Shown here: positions 1 to 6,679 of the stretch, piece by piece
How the letters are laid out: each line of letters opens with the position of its first letter
How positions within the stretch are numbered: the stretch's first letter is position 1
NCBI GenBank assembly: GCA_023387245.1
Contig: JAEWIH010000015.1
Span: forward strand, 1-18,231
Length of the DNA: 18,231 nt
Direction of reading: 5' to 3'
DNA from: Bacillota bacterium
GTDB taxonomy: Bacteria; Bacillota_I; Bacilli_A; Erysipelotrichales; Erysipelotrichaceae
Position numbers and translations under genes: made by a program
The notes under the pieces: generated by a model
The model's database searches: none
What the model saw: the letters and a program-made list of their open reading frames with translations, nothing else
Told to the model about the DNA's origin: nothing

Positions 1-676
1 TTTTCAATCCTATATAGTTATCTATTACATAAATACTTTTCTTTGCTGATTTATATATTTTTGTATAAGCAACATCAGCTTCTATTTTATATCCATCCAT
101 CAAAAGGAAATGTTTATATGTTTCTGGGTCTATAAAATTATCCATTACCTTTTTCAAATCTTCCTTTGTTGCTAAGGTGCTAATTTTATCATTTATTTAT
201 GCAATATCGTTTGTATTTTGATTGGTTTGAATAGCAATTTGTACTAATTCCTTTGAGCTAACAAAATCCTGATTTTCAATAATAAAGTCTTTCATCTGCT
301 TAAACATTCGTATTAAAGCCTTGCTTTGCTTAACAGCAAGTTCACCCCTCAATACAGTCATAAGCATATATATTCCCTGTTCTGTAAAGGCATATGGATT
401 ATACTTTATATTACTTCCTCTACCTGTTCCTCTCTTCAAGGTCACATTTTGTGATCTTGAAAGTTCATATACTTCTTCATCGGTTAATTGGAACATAAAA
501 TCATCATCAAATTTTTCATTATTTCTTTTTACCTGTTGATTAAAAGATCTTGTTTCATACCCATATATTTCAGCAAGCTCAAAATCAAGCATAATCTTTT
601 TATTTCTTATATAGTAAATCTTATTCTTAATCGTATGTTCATTGATTACCACATTTTCCTTATTTTGTTCTGTCAT
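1..676 (-). pseudogene. ORF6N-domain protein, interrupted by an in-frame TAA, 3' end beyond window
   Basis: The first 159 codons (start ATG at 676-674) read as an ORF6N domain: the segment from IYYIRNKKIMLDFELAEIYG through NPYAFTEQGIYMLMTVLRGE is the usual phage/KilA-N-related DNA-binding core, followed by a helical stretch. A TAA at 199-197 ends it after NTNDIA. The same frame then stays open for the remaining 65 codons to the window edge, reading INDKISTLATKEDL and later YKSAKKSIYVIDNYIGLK, which looks like the natural C-terminal continuation in this family. I therefore read it as one gene with a nonsense mutation, probably a Lys codon turned to TAA. A TTG at 691 is in frame but lies in the GGGGGT ribosome binding site, so ATG 676 is preferred. 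Homologues often carry a phospholipase-D-like C-terminal part; that would lie outside the window (inference). Likely role: mobile-element-associated DNA-binding protein, perhaps still made as a truncated N-terminal domain. Confidence 0.8.
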
Positions 677-704
677 AAAATATACCCCCAATATATTCTT
701 TTAA

Positions 705-721
705 GTCAACAGCCTGTTAAC
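705..721. promoter_or_regulatory. Palindromic candidate operator upstream of the ORF6N gene
   Basis: The 17-base sequence GTCAACAGCCTGTTAAC is a palindrome around C713 with seven of eight pairs matched. It lies about 30 nt upstream of the ORF6N start and overlaps a TTGACT hexamer (minus strand, 709-704) that could be a -35 box. A well-spaced -10 is not obvious: TATATT at 684-679 is 19 nt away and close to the ATG. Operator function is inferred only from symmetry and position. Confidence 0.25.
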
Positions 722-838
722 CTAATTTTTATATCTATAATTTAATTCTCTTGAAAAGTTTAAAAACATTCAGTTTATTAACACAAGAGTCTAATTATTT
801 ACAACAATTTAGGTAATTTTATTTTAACTTTTATAGCA

Positions 839-876
839 TAAAAAAGCACTTCACAAAAGTAAAGTGTTTTTGTTGT
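839..876. terminator. Hairpin terminator, readable on both strands
   Basis: AAAAAGCACTT and AAGTGTTTTT form a stem with one G-T pair on the plus strand and a short A/T-rich loop. Runs of T follow on the right (plus reading) and on the left (minus reading). It lies just downstream (minus sense) of the relic reading frame ending at 884, so it was probably that gene's terminator and separates it from the ORF6N gene. Confidence 0.55.
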
Positions 877-883
877 TAAATAT

Positions 884-1159
884 TCAAGAATTAAGAAAAT
901 CTTGAACAAGTTGCTCGACATAATCCATGTGATCATCTGGATTACAGTTTTCAAAATCCTCAATCACATGAAATTTCGTATCAAATTCAATCGAAATATC
1001 GTGCACAAGCCATATCACACGCCCAATATAAGCCCTATCCTTTACATAAGGAAATCGCTAGAATTCAAAATTCTTTCCAATCATAAATCTTTGAGGATAA
1101 ATATACTAGGGCAGTTCATTTGTTACTTCAATTCCATAATAAAATTTCGTGTCATACTC
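884..1159 (-). pseudogene. Relic coding sequence with two in-frame amber codons
   Basis: On the minus strand one frame runs 92 codons from GAG at 1159-1157 to TGA at 886-884 and is interrupted only by TAG at 1108-1106 and TAG at 1060-1058. The peptide looks like real protein: EYDTKFYYGIEVTNELP, YIYPQRFMIGKNFEF, then RFPYVKDRAYIGRVIWLVHD and a C-terminus with CNPDDHMDYVEQLVQDF. No start codon or ribosome binding site survives: the codon just before GAG is also TAG. A terminator follows immediately downstream. I do not recognise the family. TAG is a normal stop in this genome (ntpC, ntpG and ntpA end with it), so read-through is unlikely and gene decay is the simpler reading. The opposite-strand frame over the same bases has no protein-like character. 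Confidence 0.6.
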
Positions 1160-1186
1160 CTAACTCCACAAAAAGAAATGATTTAA

Positions 1187-1205
1187 CTATATATATATAT
1201 ATATT
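1187..1205. repeat. TA dinucleotide tract
   Basis: An uninterrupted run of about eight or nine TA units lies in the non-coding stretch between the amber-containing relic and the coaD terminator. It is a simple-sequence tract; no gene, promoter or structured RNA is visible around it. Together with 1206-1260, where I see nothing else, it separates the accessory zone from the housekeeping genes. Confidence 0.7.
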
Positions 1206-1271
1206 GATTTTATTCAATTCTACTTTAATAAATACATTTATTATAGAGATTTTCTATCCAGCATCAAAAGA

Positions 1272-1318
1272 AAAGGATTAATCTATATAAGTATCATTAA
1301 CTTTATAATTAATCCTTT
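1272..1318. terminator. Strong hairpin terminator downstream of coaD
   Basis: AAAGGATTAAT (1272-1282) and ATTAATCCTTT (1308-1318) are perfectly complementary over 11 bp. The 25-nt loop contains a second imperfect stem (TATAAGT with ACTTTATA). In minus-strand sense it lies 11 nt after the coaD stop and is followed by TTTTCTTTT, so it should end the ppk1-coaD transcript. It could also act in the other direction. Confidence 0.8.
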
Positions 1319-1328
1319 ATTTATAAAA

Positions 1329-1805
1329 TCATTTTTGATATTTGTTTTTTAACATTTTATAAACTAGCGGGCTAACAAAACGACTAAAATCCCCATTATG
1401 AAAAGCTATTTCTTTAATTGCCGATGATGAAATAAAAGAATATTCAGGCATAGCCAATAAAAATAAAGTCTCAATATTATCATCTAAAATTTTATTAACA
1501 GAAGCATTTCTTAATTCCATTTCATAATCCATTACAGCCCTAATACCTCTAATCAACACCCTTGCATTTAATTTTTTAGCCAAATTAATCGTTAATCCCT
1601 CATCAAAAACTACTTTAACATTCCTTAAATCTTTAACCATATCTTCAATCATTAAAATTCTTTCCTTTAAAGTAAATGTCGGTTGTTTAAGAGGATGTTC
1701 CATAATAGCAACTATAACTTCGTCAAATAAAATACTACTCCGTTTAATAATATCATAATGACCAACTGTAATTGGATCAAAAGAACCTGGATAAATCGCA
1801 ATCAT
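1329..1805 (-). CDS. coaD: Phosphopantetheine adenylyltransferase (PPAT)
   Basis: CoaD transfers AMP from ATP to 4'-phosphopantetheine, giving dephospho-CoA, the penultimate step of coenzyme A synthesis; it is a cytosolic, usually hexameric enzyme. The 158-residue length is normal for the family. The nucleotidyltransferase signature GSFDPITVGH is at residues 7-16 (its H16 stabilises the ATP phosphates). A basic residue in HPLKQPTF (K40) matches the usual phosphopantetheine-site Lys. RGIRAVMDYE (86-95) and YSFISSSAIKE (122-132) are the other conserved blocks. The ATG overlaps the stop of the preceding two-TM gene by 4 nt, so it is probably translationally coupled as the last gene of the ppk1 operon, and a strong terminator follows. 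Nothing looks damaged. Confidence 0.97.
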   Translation of the reverse strand: MIAIYPGSFDPITVGHYDIIKRSSILFDEVIVAIMEHPLKQPTFTLKERILMIEDMVKDLRNVKVVFDEGLTINLAKKLNARVLIRGIRAVMDYEMELRNASVNKILDDNIETLFLLAMPEYSFISSSAIKEIAFHNGDFSRFVSPLVYKMLKNKYQK

Positions 1806-2224
1806 ACTAATACCTCTAACGCCTCAAATAATGAATCTGTTTCATCACGAGAAATTAATTTAATCGTCTCTAAATCTAATCTTAAAACCCCGGCAACACC
1901 AATATTTCTAATTTTATTTAAATCAACTTCTAAATCACTAGGAACTTTAATAATAATTGTACGATTATCTTTTTCAATCGCCTTAATATTTTCTTTACCA
2001 ATAATTTCAACAATTAATGAAGATATTTTAGAAACATTTTGAATTTTTTGAGGACGAATAGTCAGTTGTTTACGAGAATTTCGCAATATCAATAAAAATA
2101 ATAATACTAAAACCAGTAAAACAATCGGCCAGTAAGCAAATTTCATAAAATATAAAATAGCCGTAATTAAAATAATCAAAAAGAATAAACCTATTAATAA
2201 AAAGTTTGTAATCTTTAGCATCAT
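1802..2224 (-). CDS. Two-TM membrane protein with a degenerate PTS EIIB-like domain
   Basis: Residues 5-27 and 32-48 are strongly hydrophobic and form a membrane hairpin, followed by a basic stretch (RNSRKQ) that suggests a cytosolic C-terminal part. Residues about 66-138 look like the type-1 PTS EIIB fold: IIGKENIKAIEKD matches the family's GGxENI helix start, RTIIIKV the RLRV strand, and NKIRNIGVAGVLRL the lxxLGAxGV helix and strand. EIIB enzymes carry a phosphorylated Cys just before that RLRV strand; here the sequence is EKDNRT, and the whole protein has no Cys, so it cannot be a phosphotransferase of the usual kind. A structural or sensory role is possible but unknown. The gene starts with a 1-nt overlap on the ppk1 stop (TAATG), has AGGAGA inside ppk1 as its ribosome binding site, and overlaps coaD by 4 nt. 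The EIIB assignment is from motif reading only. Confidence 0.7.
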   Translation of the reverse strand: MMLKITNFLLIGLFFLIILITAILYFMKFAYWPIVLLVLVLLFLLILRNSRKQLTIRPQKIQNVSKISSLIVEIIGKENIKAIEKDNRTIIIKVPSDLEVDLNKIRNIGVAGVLRLDLETIKLISRDETDSLFEALEVLV

Positions 2225-4320
2225 TAATCTCCTTTTTTAAATAACTTCACTAATAATTTATGCCACCATGATTTATTGCCATAAAATGTTTTTTTACTAT
2301 CAATAGTAATTTGATTAAAATATTCCCTAAGTATTTCCTGAGAATGACTTTGACCTAAATTTAAATCATAACCACCATCTTTATTCATTATATAGCCAAT
2401 ACTATCATCATCTAATTCAACATCTAATATTTTTTGTAATTGATTTTGAATATTAATATCTAATATCGGAACAAATACCTCTATTCTTCGCTGGGTATTA
2501 CGATTCAATAAATCACCAGAACCAATATAATATTTTTTATCATCATTTAAACCAAAACAAAAAATTCTAGTATGCTCTAAATATCTACCCAAAATCGACT
2601 TAATTTTGATATTTGGATGTTGTGCCTTTAAACAACAAATACCCCGACAAATTAAATAAACTAAAACACCAGAATCAGCAGCTTCTTTTAATTTGTTCAT
2701 AATTAATAAATCATTCATAGAATTTATTTTTAAAATAATTTGAGACGGTTGCTGATTAATAGCCTTATTAATTTCTTTATCAATTAAATCGATAATTTGG
2801 TGGCGATAATAATTCGGAGCAACCCATAAATAATTAGTAGTAGCCACAGTTTCATTAACCGCCAAAGATTCAAAAACAGCAGACACATCTTCGCCAATAC
2901 CACTATGACTAGTCAATAAAGATAAATCAGTATATTGTTCCTGAGTTTTTTCATTAAAATTACCAGTACCAATATATGAATAATATTTTATTCCCTGATC
3001 ACAATGATAAGTAATTAAACATAATTTAGAATGAACTTTATAGCTAGGAAAACCATATTGAACAATACAACCCGCATCCTCCAAAATTTTAGCATAATCG
3101 ATGTTTGACTGCTCATCAAATCTAGCCCTTAATTCCATATAACAAACTACTTCTTTACCCTTCTCAGCAGCTAAACTTAATGCCGAAGCAATACGACTAG
3201 GATTAGCCAATCGATATAATGTAATTTTAATTGATTTTACATTTGGATTAGAAGCAGCTTGATATAATAGTTGAACAAAAGTCGAAGCAGACTGATATGG
3301 ATATGATAATAAAATATCTTGTTGATTTAAAAGTTCAAAAGGATCTCGATTTATAAAATCTATTATTGAATGCGAACTATTAGTTAAATATATACCATTA
3401 TTAATAATTTTCGAAAAATCTTTTTTAATTTTAAAGCCATAACTTAAATCAAGTGGATAACTTTCAGTAATAAAAACATTTTCTTTAACTTTTAAATTGC
3501 GCATGATTGAAGAAATTAAAAAACTATTCAATGTTTTAGAAGTTTGAATTCTAACTATTTGTAATCTTTTTCTCTTCTTTAACAATTTTTCGACAATACT
3601 CAAATAATTTTCATTCTCATCCATAACTTCTGAATTTAAATCAATATCAGCATTACGAGTAATTCTAATAGTAATGCAATCTTGAACATTATATTTTTTA
3701 AAAATATCATTTATAAAATAAGTTAATAATTGATCACAAAAACAAATTTTTTCACGACCATTAACTTGAAAAGAAATATATAATGGCAAATGTCGAAGTA
3801 AGACTAAACCTAATAATGGTTTTTTATCTTTAGACAATAAGTGAACAACCAATACACTTTCCTTATTAGCAATAAATGGAAATGGATGATGTTTATCAAC
3901 TATTTGAAAAGATAACATCGGTCTAATTAAATCATTAAATTTTTGTCTACATAAAATTTTATCAACTTCATTCAAATCATTTACATTAATAATATCTATT
4001 CCTTCTTTAGATAAATTTTGATGTAATTTCTTAACAACCCTACCAACTCCTTTATCTTGTTGCCTTAAATAATCAAATGCCATTTGGATCGATTGCTTAG
4101 CAGTCAATCCGGTTTTTTCATCCTCTTTTTTAGGAAACAACAAATTTTGATCTGACAAAGACCCAATTCTAACCATAAAAAATTCATCTAAATTATTACC
4201 ATAAATAGATAAAAAATTTAATTTTTCCAAAATAGGTGTATTTTGATCAAGAGTTTGTAATAATACTCGAGTATTAAATTGGCACCACGATAATTCTCGA
4301 TCAATAAATGACTGATTCAT
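2224..4320 (-). CDS. ppk1: Polyphosphate kinase 1
   Basis: Ppk1 reversibly moves the gamma-phosphate of ATP onto a growing inorganic polyphosphate chain, building stores used in stress and phosphate homeostasis. The 698-residue protein has the full four-domain length. The N-terminus (FIDRELSWCQFNTRVL) and NNLDEFFMVRIG are typical. VHSK at 429-432 holds the autophosphorylated His (H430), and LEHTRIF has the second conserved His at 583. GTGNFNEKTQEQYTD is at 451-465, the ELRARFDEQ loop at about 396-404, and GSGDLLNRNTQRRIE near 600-614. All expected catalytic elements are present. AAGGAGTC precedes the ATG at good spacing. A possible -10 (TATACT, minus strand 4359-4354) lies in the 72-nt divergent spacer to the PAP2 gene, without a clear -35. 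It is the first gene of the ppk1 - EIIB-like - coaD operon. Confidence 0.97.
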   Translation of the reverse strand: MNQSFIDRELSWCQFNTRVLLQTLDQNTPILEKLNFLSIYGNNLDEFFMVRIGSLSDQNLLFPKKEDEKTGLTAKQSIQMAFDYLRQQDKGVGRVVKKLHQNLSKEGIDIINVNDLNEVDKILCRQKFNDLIRPMLSFQIVDKHHPFPFIANKESVLVVHLLSKDKKPLLGLVLLRHLPLYISFQVNGREKICFCDQLLTYFINDIFKKYNVQDCITIRITRNADIDLNSEVMDENENYLSIVEKLLKKRKRLQIVRIQTSKTLNSFLISSIMRNLKVKENVFITESYPLDLSYGFKIKKDFSKIINNGIYLTNSSHSIIDFINRDPFELLNQQDILLSYPYQSASTFVQLLYQAASNPNVKSIKITLYRLANPSRIASALSLAAEKGKEVVCYMELRARFDEQSNIDYAKILEDAGCIVQYGFPSYKVHSKLCLITYHCDQGIKYYSYIGTGNFNEKTQEQYTDLSLLTSHSGIGEDVSAVFESLAVNETVATTNYLWVAPNYYRHQIIDLIDKEINKAINQQPSQIILKINSMNDLLIMNKLKEAADSGVLVYLICRGICCLKAQHPNIKIKSILGRYLEHTRIFCFGLNDDKKYYIGSGDLLNRNTQRRIEVFVPILDINIQNQLQKILDVELDDDSIGYIMNKDGGYDLNLGQSHSQEILREYFNQITIDSKKTFYGNKSWWHKLLVKLFKKGD

Positions 4321-4357
4321 AATAGACTCCTTAAAATAATAATATCATATTTTAGTA

Positions 4358-4386
4358 TATTTTTAATCTAAATTATATGATATAAT
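4358..4386 (+). promoter_or_regulatory. Extended -10 promoter giving a probable leaderless PAP2 mRNA
   Basis: A consensus TATAAT lies at 4381-4386 and is preceded by TGA at 4378-4380, forming an extended -10 (TGnTATAAT). The usual start of transcription about 7 nt downstream falls at position 4393, the A of the PAP2 ATG. No Shine-Dalgarno sequence is present in the bases before that ATG. The -35 region at a 17-nt spacing (TATTTT, 4358-4363) is weak, which an extended -10 can compensate. Confidence 0.55.
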
Positions 4387-4392
4387 ACAATT

Positions 4393-4899
4393 ATGGACAT
4401 ATTAATAAGTAATTTCTTTTTTAACAATCAAATTGAAATATTAAATAACTTTTTTAGTTATATTACTAAATTAGGTGATTATGGAATCATCTGGATTACA
4501 CTAAGTATTATTTTATTATTAAATAAAAAAACACGTATTTTTGGAATATTATGTTTAATAACTTTATTAATAGAATATACGATCAACGACTTAGTAATAA
4601 AACAATTAGTAATGAGGCCAAGGCCTTTTATTGAATTAAATATTACACCAATTATAACTAAACCAAGTGGTTATTCATTCCCTAGTGGTCATGCTGCTAG
4701 TAGCTTTAGTATAGCTACACTATTTTATTTATACAAACACAAATTAAAATGGCCAATTTTAATTTTAGCCACATTAATTGCTTTTTCTAGAATTTATTTA
4801 TTAGTACATTATACTAGTGATGTTATTTGTGGCTCTATATTAGGATTTATTATCGCCAATATTATCTTTCATTTAATTAAAGACAAAGTGCCATTATAA
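4393..4899 (+). CDS. PAP2-family membrane lipid phosphatase
   Basis: PAP2 enzymes remove phosphate from lipid phosphates; bacterial members of this size often dephosphorylate undecaprenyl pyrophosphate (BcrC type), phosphatidylglycerol phosphate or phosphatidic acid. The exact substrate cannot be read here. The 168-residue protein is hydrophobic with about five membrane helices. All three catalytic blocks are intact: K70 with six residues then R77-P78 (KQLVMRPRP), PSGH at 97-100 with H100, and SRIYLLVHYTSD at 132-143 giving R133, the nucleophile H139 and D143. The start has no ribosome binding site but sits directly at the predicted transcription start, so a leaderless mRNA is likely. The last 31 nt overlap the end of the convergent histidine phosphatase gene, with no terminator hairpin between them. 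Confidence 0.92.
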   Translation: MDILISNFFFNNQIEILNNFFSYITKLGDYGIIWITLSIILLLNKKTRIFGILCLITLLIEYTINDLVIKQLVMRPRPFIELNITPIITKPSGYSFPSGHAASSFSIATLFYLYKHKLKWPILILATLIAFSRIYLLVHYTSDVICGSILGFIIANIIFHLIKDKVPL

Positions 4900-5474
4900 A
4901 TTTGATGGTTGTTTTGATCATAGTCAAATTCAACTATAATACCTTTTCCATTTTGTGTCTTAAAATTTCTAAAATTATTAATATCATGACCAAGTAACAT
5001 GCTTTTAAACATTCTACAAGTACCATTATGTGCCACTAAACTAAAAGTATTTTGATGATTATTTATTAAATCTTGAATAATATATTCTAATCCTTGCTGA
5101 TATCTTAATAAAGCTTGTTGATAAGTTTCAACATTTAAATTATTACTTTTATTATTTAAAAAAATATCATAAACAATATCAGCAACTTCAGCTATATCCT
5201 TACCTTCATATGCCCCAAAACAAAACTCTCTAAATTCCGGTATTATAGCATCCGGTTTTTTATTTGGAAAATAAATATTAAAAGTAGTAATAGTTCGATA
5301 TAAATCTGTTACATAATAGCGCGAAGTCTCTAAAATATTCATTATGTGCTTGTTTTTAAACAATAAATCGATACCATCTTGAGTTAAATAAACATCACGA
5401 CAACCACTCATAACCTCTAAAGTATTATCACTTGTTTTACCATGTCTTAAAATTTGTCCCTTAATATGATACAT
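4869..5474 (-). CDS. Histidine phosphatase family (phosphoglycerate-mutase-like) protein
   Basis: This 201-residue cytosolic protein carries the histidine-phosphatase catalytic set: RHGKT at 10-14 (H11 is the expected phospho-accepting nucleophile), the DLYRT block with R60, FREFCFGAYEGKD at 81-93 with the catalytic acid region, and VAHNGTCR at 147-154 with the second His (H149). Members act on phosphosugars, nucleotides or small phosphoesters; the substrate is not readable. The gene is the third of the SatD-like - MFS - phosphatase operon, 41 nt after the MFS stop. ATG at 5474 is chosen; an in-frame TTG at 5495 lies in the AAAGGA ribosome binding site region and is less likely. Its last 31 nt overlap the 3' end of the convergent PAP2 gene, so the two transcripts would be complementary at their tails. 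Confidence 0.88.
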   Translation of the reverse strand: MYHIKGQILRHGKTSDNTLEVMSGCRDVYLTQDGIDLLFKNKHIMNILETSRYYVTDLYRTITTFNIYFPNKKPDAIIPEFREFCFGAYEGKDIAEVADIVYDIFLNNKSNNLNVETYQQALLRYQQGLEYIIQDLINNHQNTFSLVAHNGTCRMFKSMLLGHDINNFRNFKTQNGKGIIVEFDYDQNNHQIYNGTLSLIK

Positions 5475-5515
5475 ATTAATAAATATTCCTTTCAACTATA
5501 AAAATAAATAAAATT

Positions 5516-6676
5516 TTAATTTCTTTTATGATTAATTAAAAATGCGATTAATGCTAAGCCACTCATAATATAACAAAATCCTGATAAACTTAATATATTA
5601 GCAGTTAATGACTGAATTAAAGGAATCAAAATAACTGGTAAATTTGTTCCAAGTGCAGTCATAATCATTAATGAACTATTTTGTGCTTTAATATTTACAT
5701 TATCAATTGCCATATATTTTTGAGACAATAATAATAAAGGAAAAGTTATAAATTGTAAACTAGTAATTAAAGCCATTTGTAATGGCGTAGTAGCTATACC
5801 ATTTAAAAACATTCTCAAACACAAAGCTAAACAGACTATACTAATAATTTTACGATAACCATATTTGGTAATCAATTTAATACCAAAAAACATTAGCGGT
5901 ATTTCACACATTGCACAAATAAGCCATTTTAATCCAATTACTGAAGCATCAGCATTTAATTCTACCATTTTTTCAATAACTGTAATTCCATCAGCTTGTT
6001 GCGAAATAAATAATAAAAAACACACTAATAAATTACGAATAAATGTTTTATTTTTTAATAATGATAATAAATCCGCAAAAGAAAAATGTTGATTATGATC
6101 ACTAATAGTAATATCGGTTAATGAAACCTGAATAAATAATATTAAAAAGCCTATTATTAACATAATATAGCCCAAGACTTTAAATGTCCAAATGCTTAAT
6201 ATTAAACCAACAACAAACGAAGCCAAAGCCCAACCTAAAGAACCAAATAATCTAATCATACCAAAGCTTTTACGCACCGATTCATCAGCTTGAAAAGCCC
6301 ACAATTCAATTAAGTTAGTATGTAGAGCATATAAACCACTATTTAAACTAGCCCACAAAAATAAAATACCCATTCCAAAAAATTGATTCCAAATATATAA
6401 GCAAGCTATAAATATTAAATAAGCTATCAATATAATAATAGCTATCAATTTAACTTTTTTAATTCTATCAGCAATCGCTCCAACTATAATTTGAAAAACA
6501 ATACCTAAAATAGCCCCAAAAGCTAAAATATAACCCCTATCAACTGTACTAAAACCTAATTGTTCTAAATATGGGATTAATTGAGTATAGAAAAAAGCAT
6601 AAAAAACAAAGGAAACAACCATCAATAAACAAAATTTGATGGTTGTTTTATTATTATTATTATTATAATTAAGCAT
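5516..6676 (-). CDS. MFS transporter (LacY / nucleoside-H+ symporter-like group)
   Basis: A 386-residue protein with about 12 hydrophobic segments and a short hydrophilic N-terminus, the size of a standard major facilitator. The first half holds GYILAFGAILGIVFQIIVGA followed by IADRIKK, the loop 2-3 signature region (G-x-x-x-D-R-x-x-x-K type), and SFGMIRLFGSLGWALASFVV, which resembles the R-x-x-G-S-x-G-x-A motif of the LacY/PPP (MFS_1-like) sugar and phenylpropionate permeases. The substrate is not readable. The N-terminus contains five consecutive Asn from a simple AAT-type repeat. The ATG at 6676 has AAGGAAT upstream and begins just after the SatD-like gene's TAA; a nearby ATG at 6680 opens only a 3-codon frame. 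It is co-transcribed with the SatD-like and phosphatase genes. Confidence 0.85.
   Translation of the reverse strand: MLNYNNNNNKTTIKFCLLMVVSFVFYAFFYTQLIPYLEQLGFSTVDRGYILAFGAILGIVFQIIVGAIADRIKKVKLIAIIILIAYLIFIACLYIWNQFFGMGILFLWASLNSGLYALHTNLIELWAFQADESVRKSFGMIRLFGSLGWALASFVVGLILSIWTFKVLGYIMLIIGFLILFIQVSLTDITISDHNQHFSFADLLSLLKNKTFIRNLLVCFLLFISQQADGITVIEKMVELNADASVIGLKWLICAMCEIPLMFFGIKLITKYGYRKIISIVCLALCLRMFLNGIATTPLQMALITSLQFITFPLLLLSQKYMAIDNVNIKAQNSSLMIMTALGTNLPVILIPLIQSLTANILSLSGFCYIMSGLALIAFLINHKRN
6649..6667. repeat. ATT/AAT trinucleotide repeat at the 5' end of the MFS gene
   Basis: About six ATT units run through the start of the MFS gene and encode, on the minus strand, the NNNNN tract at residues 5-9. 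Slippage in whole units would change only the length of this polar leader and not the frame. Confidence 0.75.
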
Positions 6677-6679
6677 ACA

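Noticed and set aside
321..745. Plus-strand open frames opposite the ORF6N gene
   Set aside because: Antisense to a clear protein domain, without ribosome binding sites or recognisable content.
884..1159. TAG recoding (pyrrolysine or amber suppression) in the relic frame
   Set aside because: ntpC, ntpG and ntpA end normally at TAG, and no start codon or ribosome binding site survives for the relic.
902..1186. 94-codon plus-strand open frame
   Set aside because: It is antisense to the amber-broken relic, has no ribosome binding site and an unlikely composition; the minus-strand peptide is far more protein-like.
1758..2042. Plus-strand frame across the coaD / EIIB-like junction
   Set aside because: Shadow of two real minus-strand genes; low-complexity translation.
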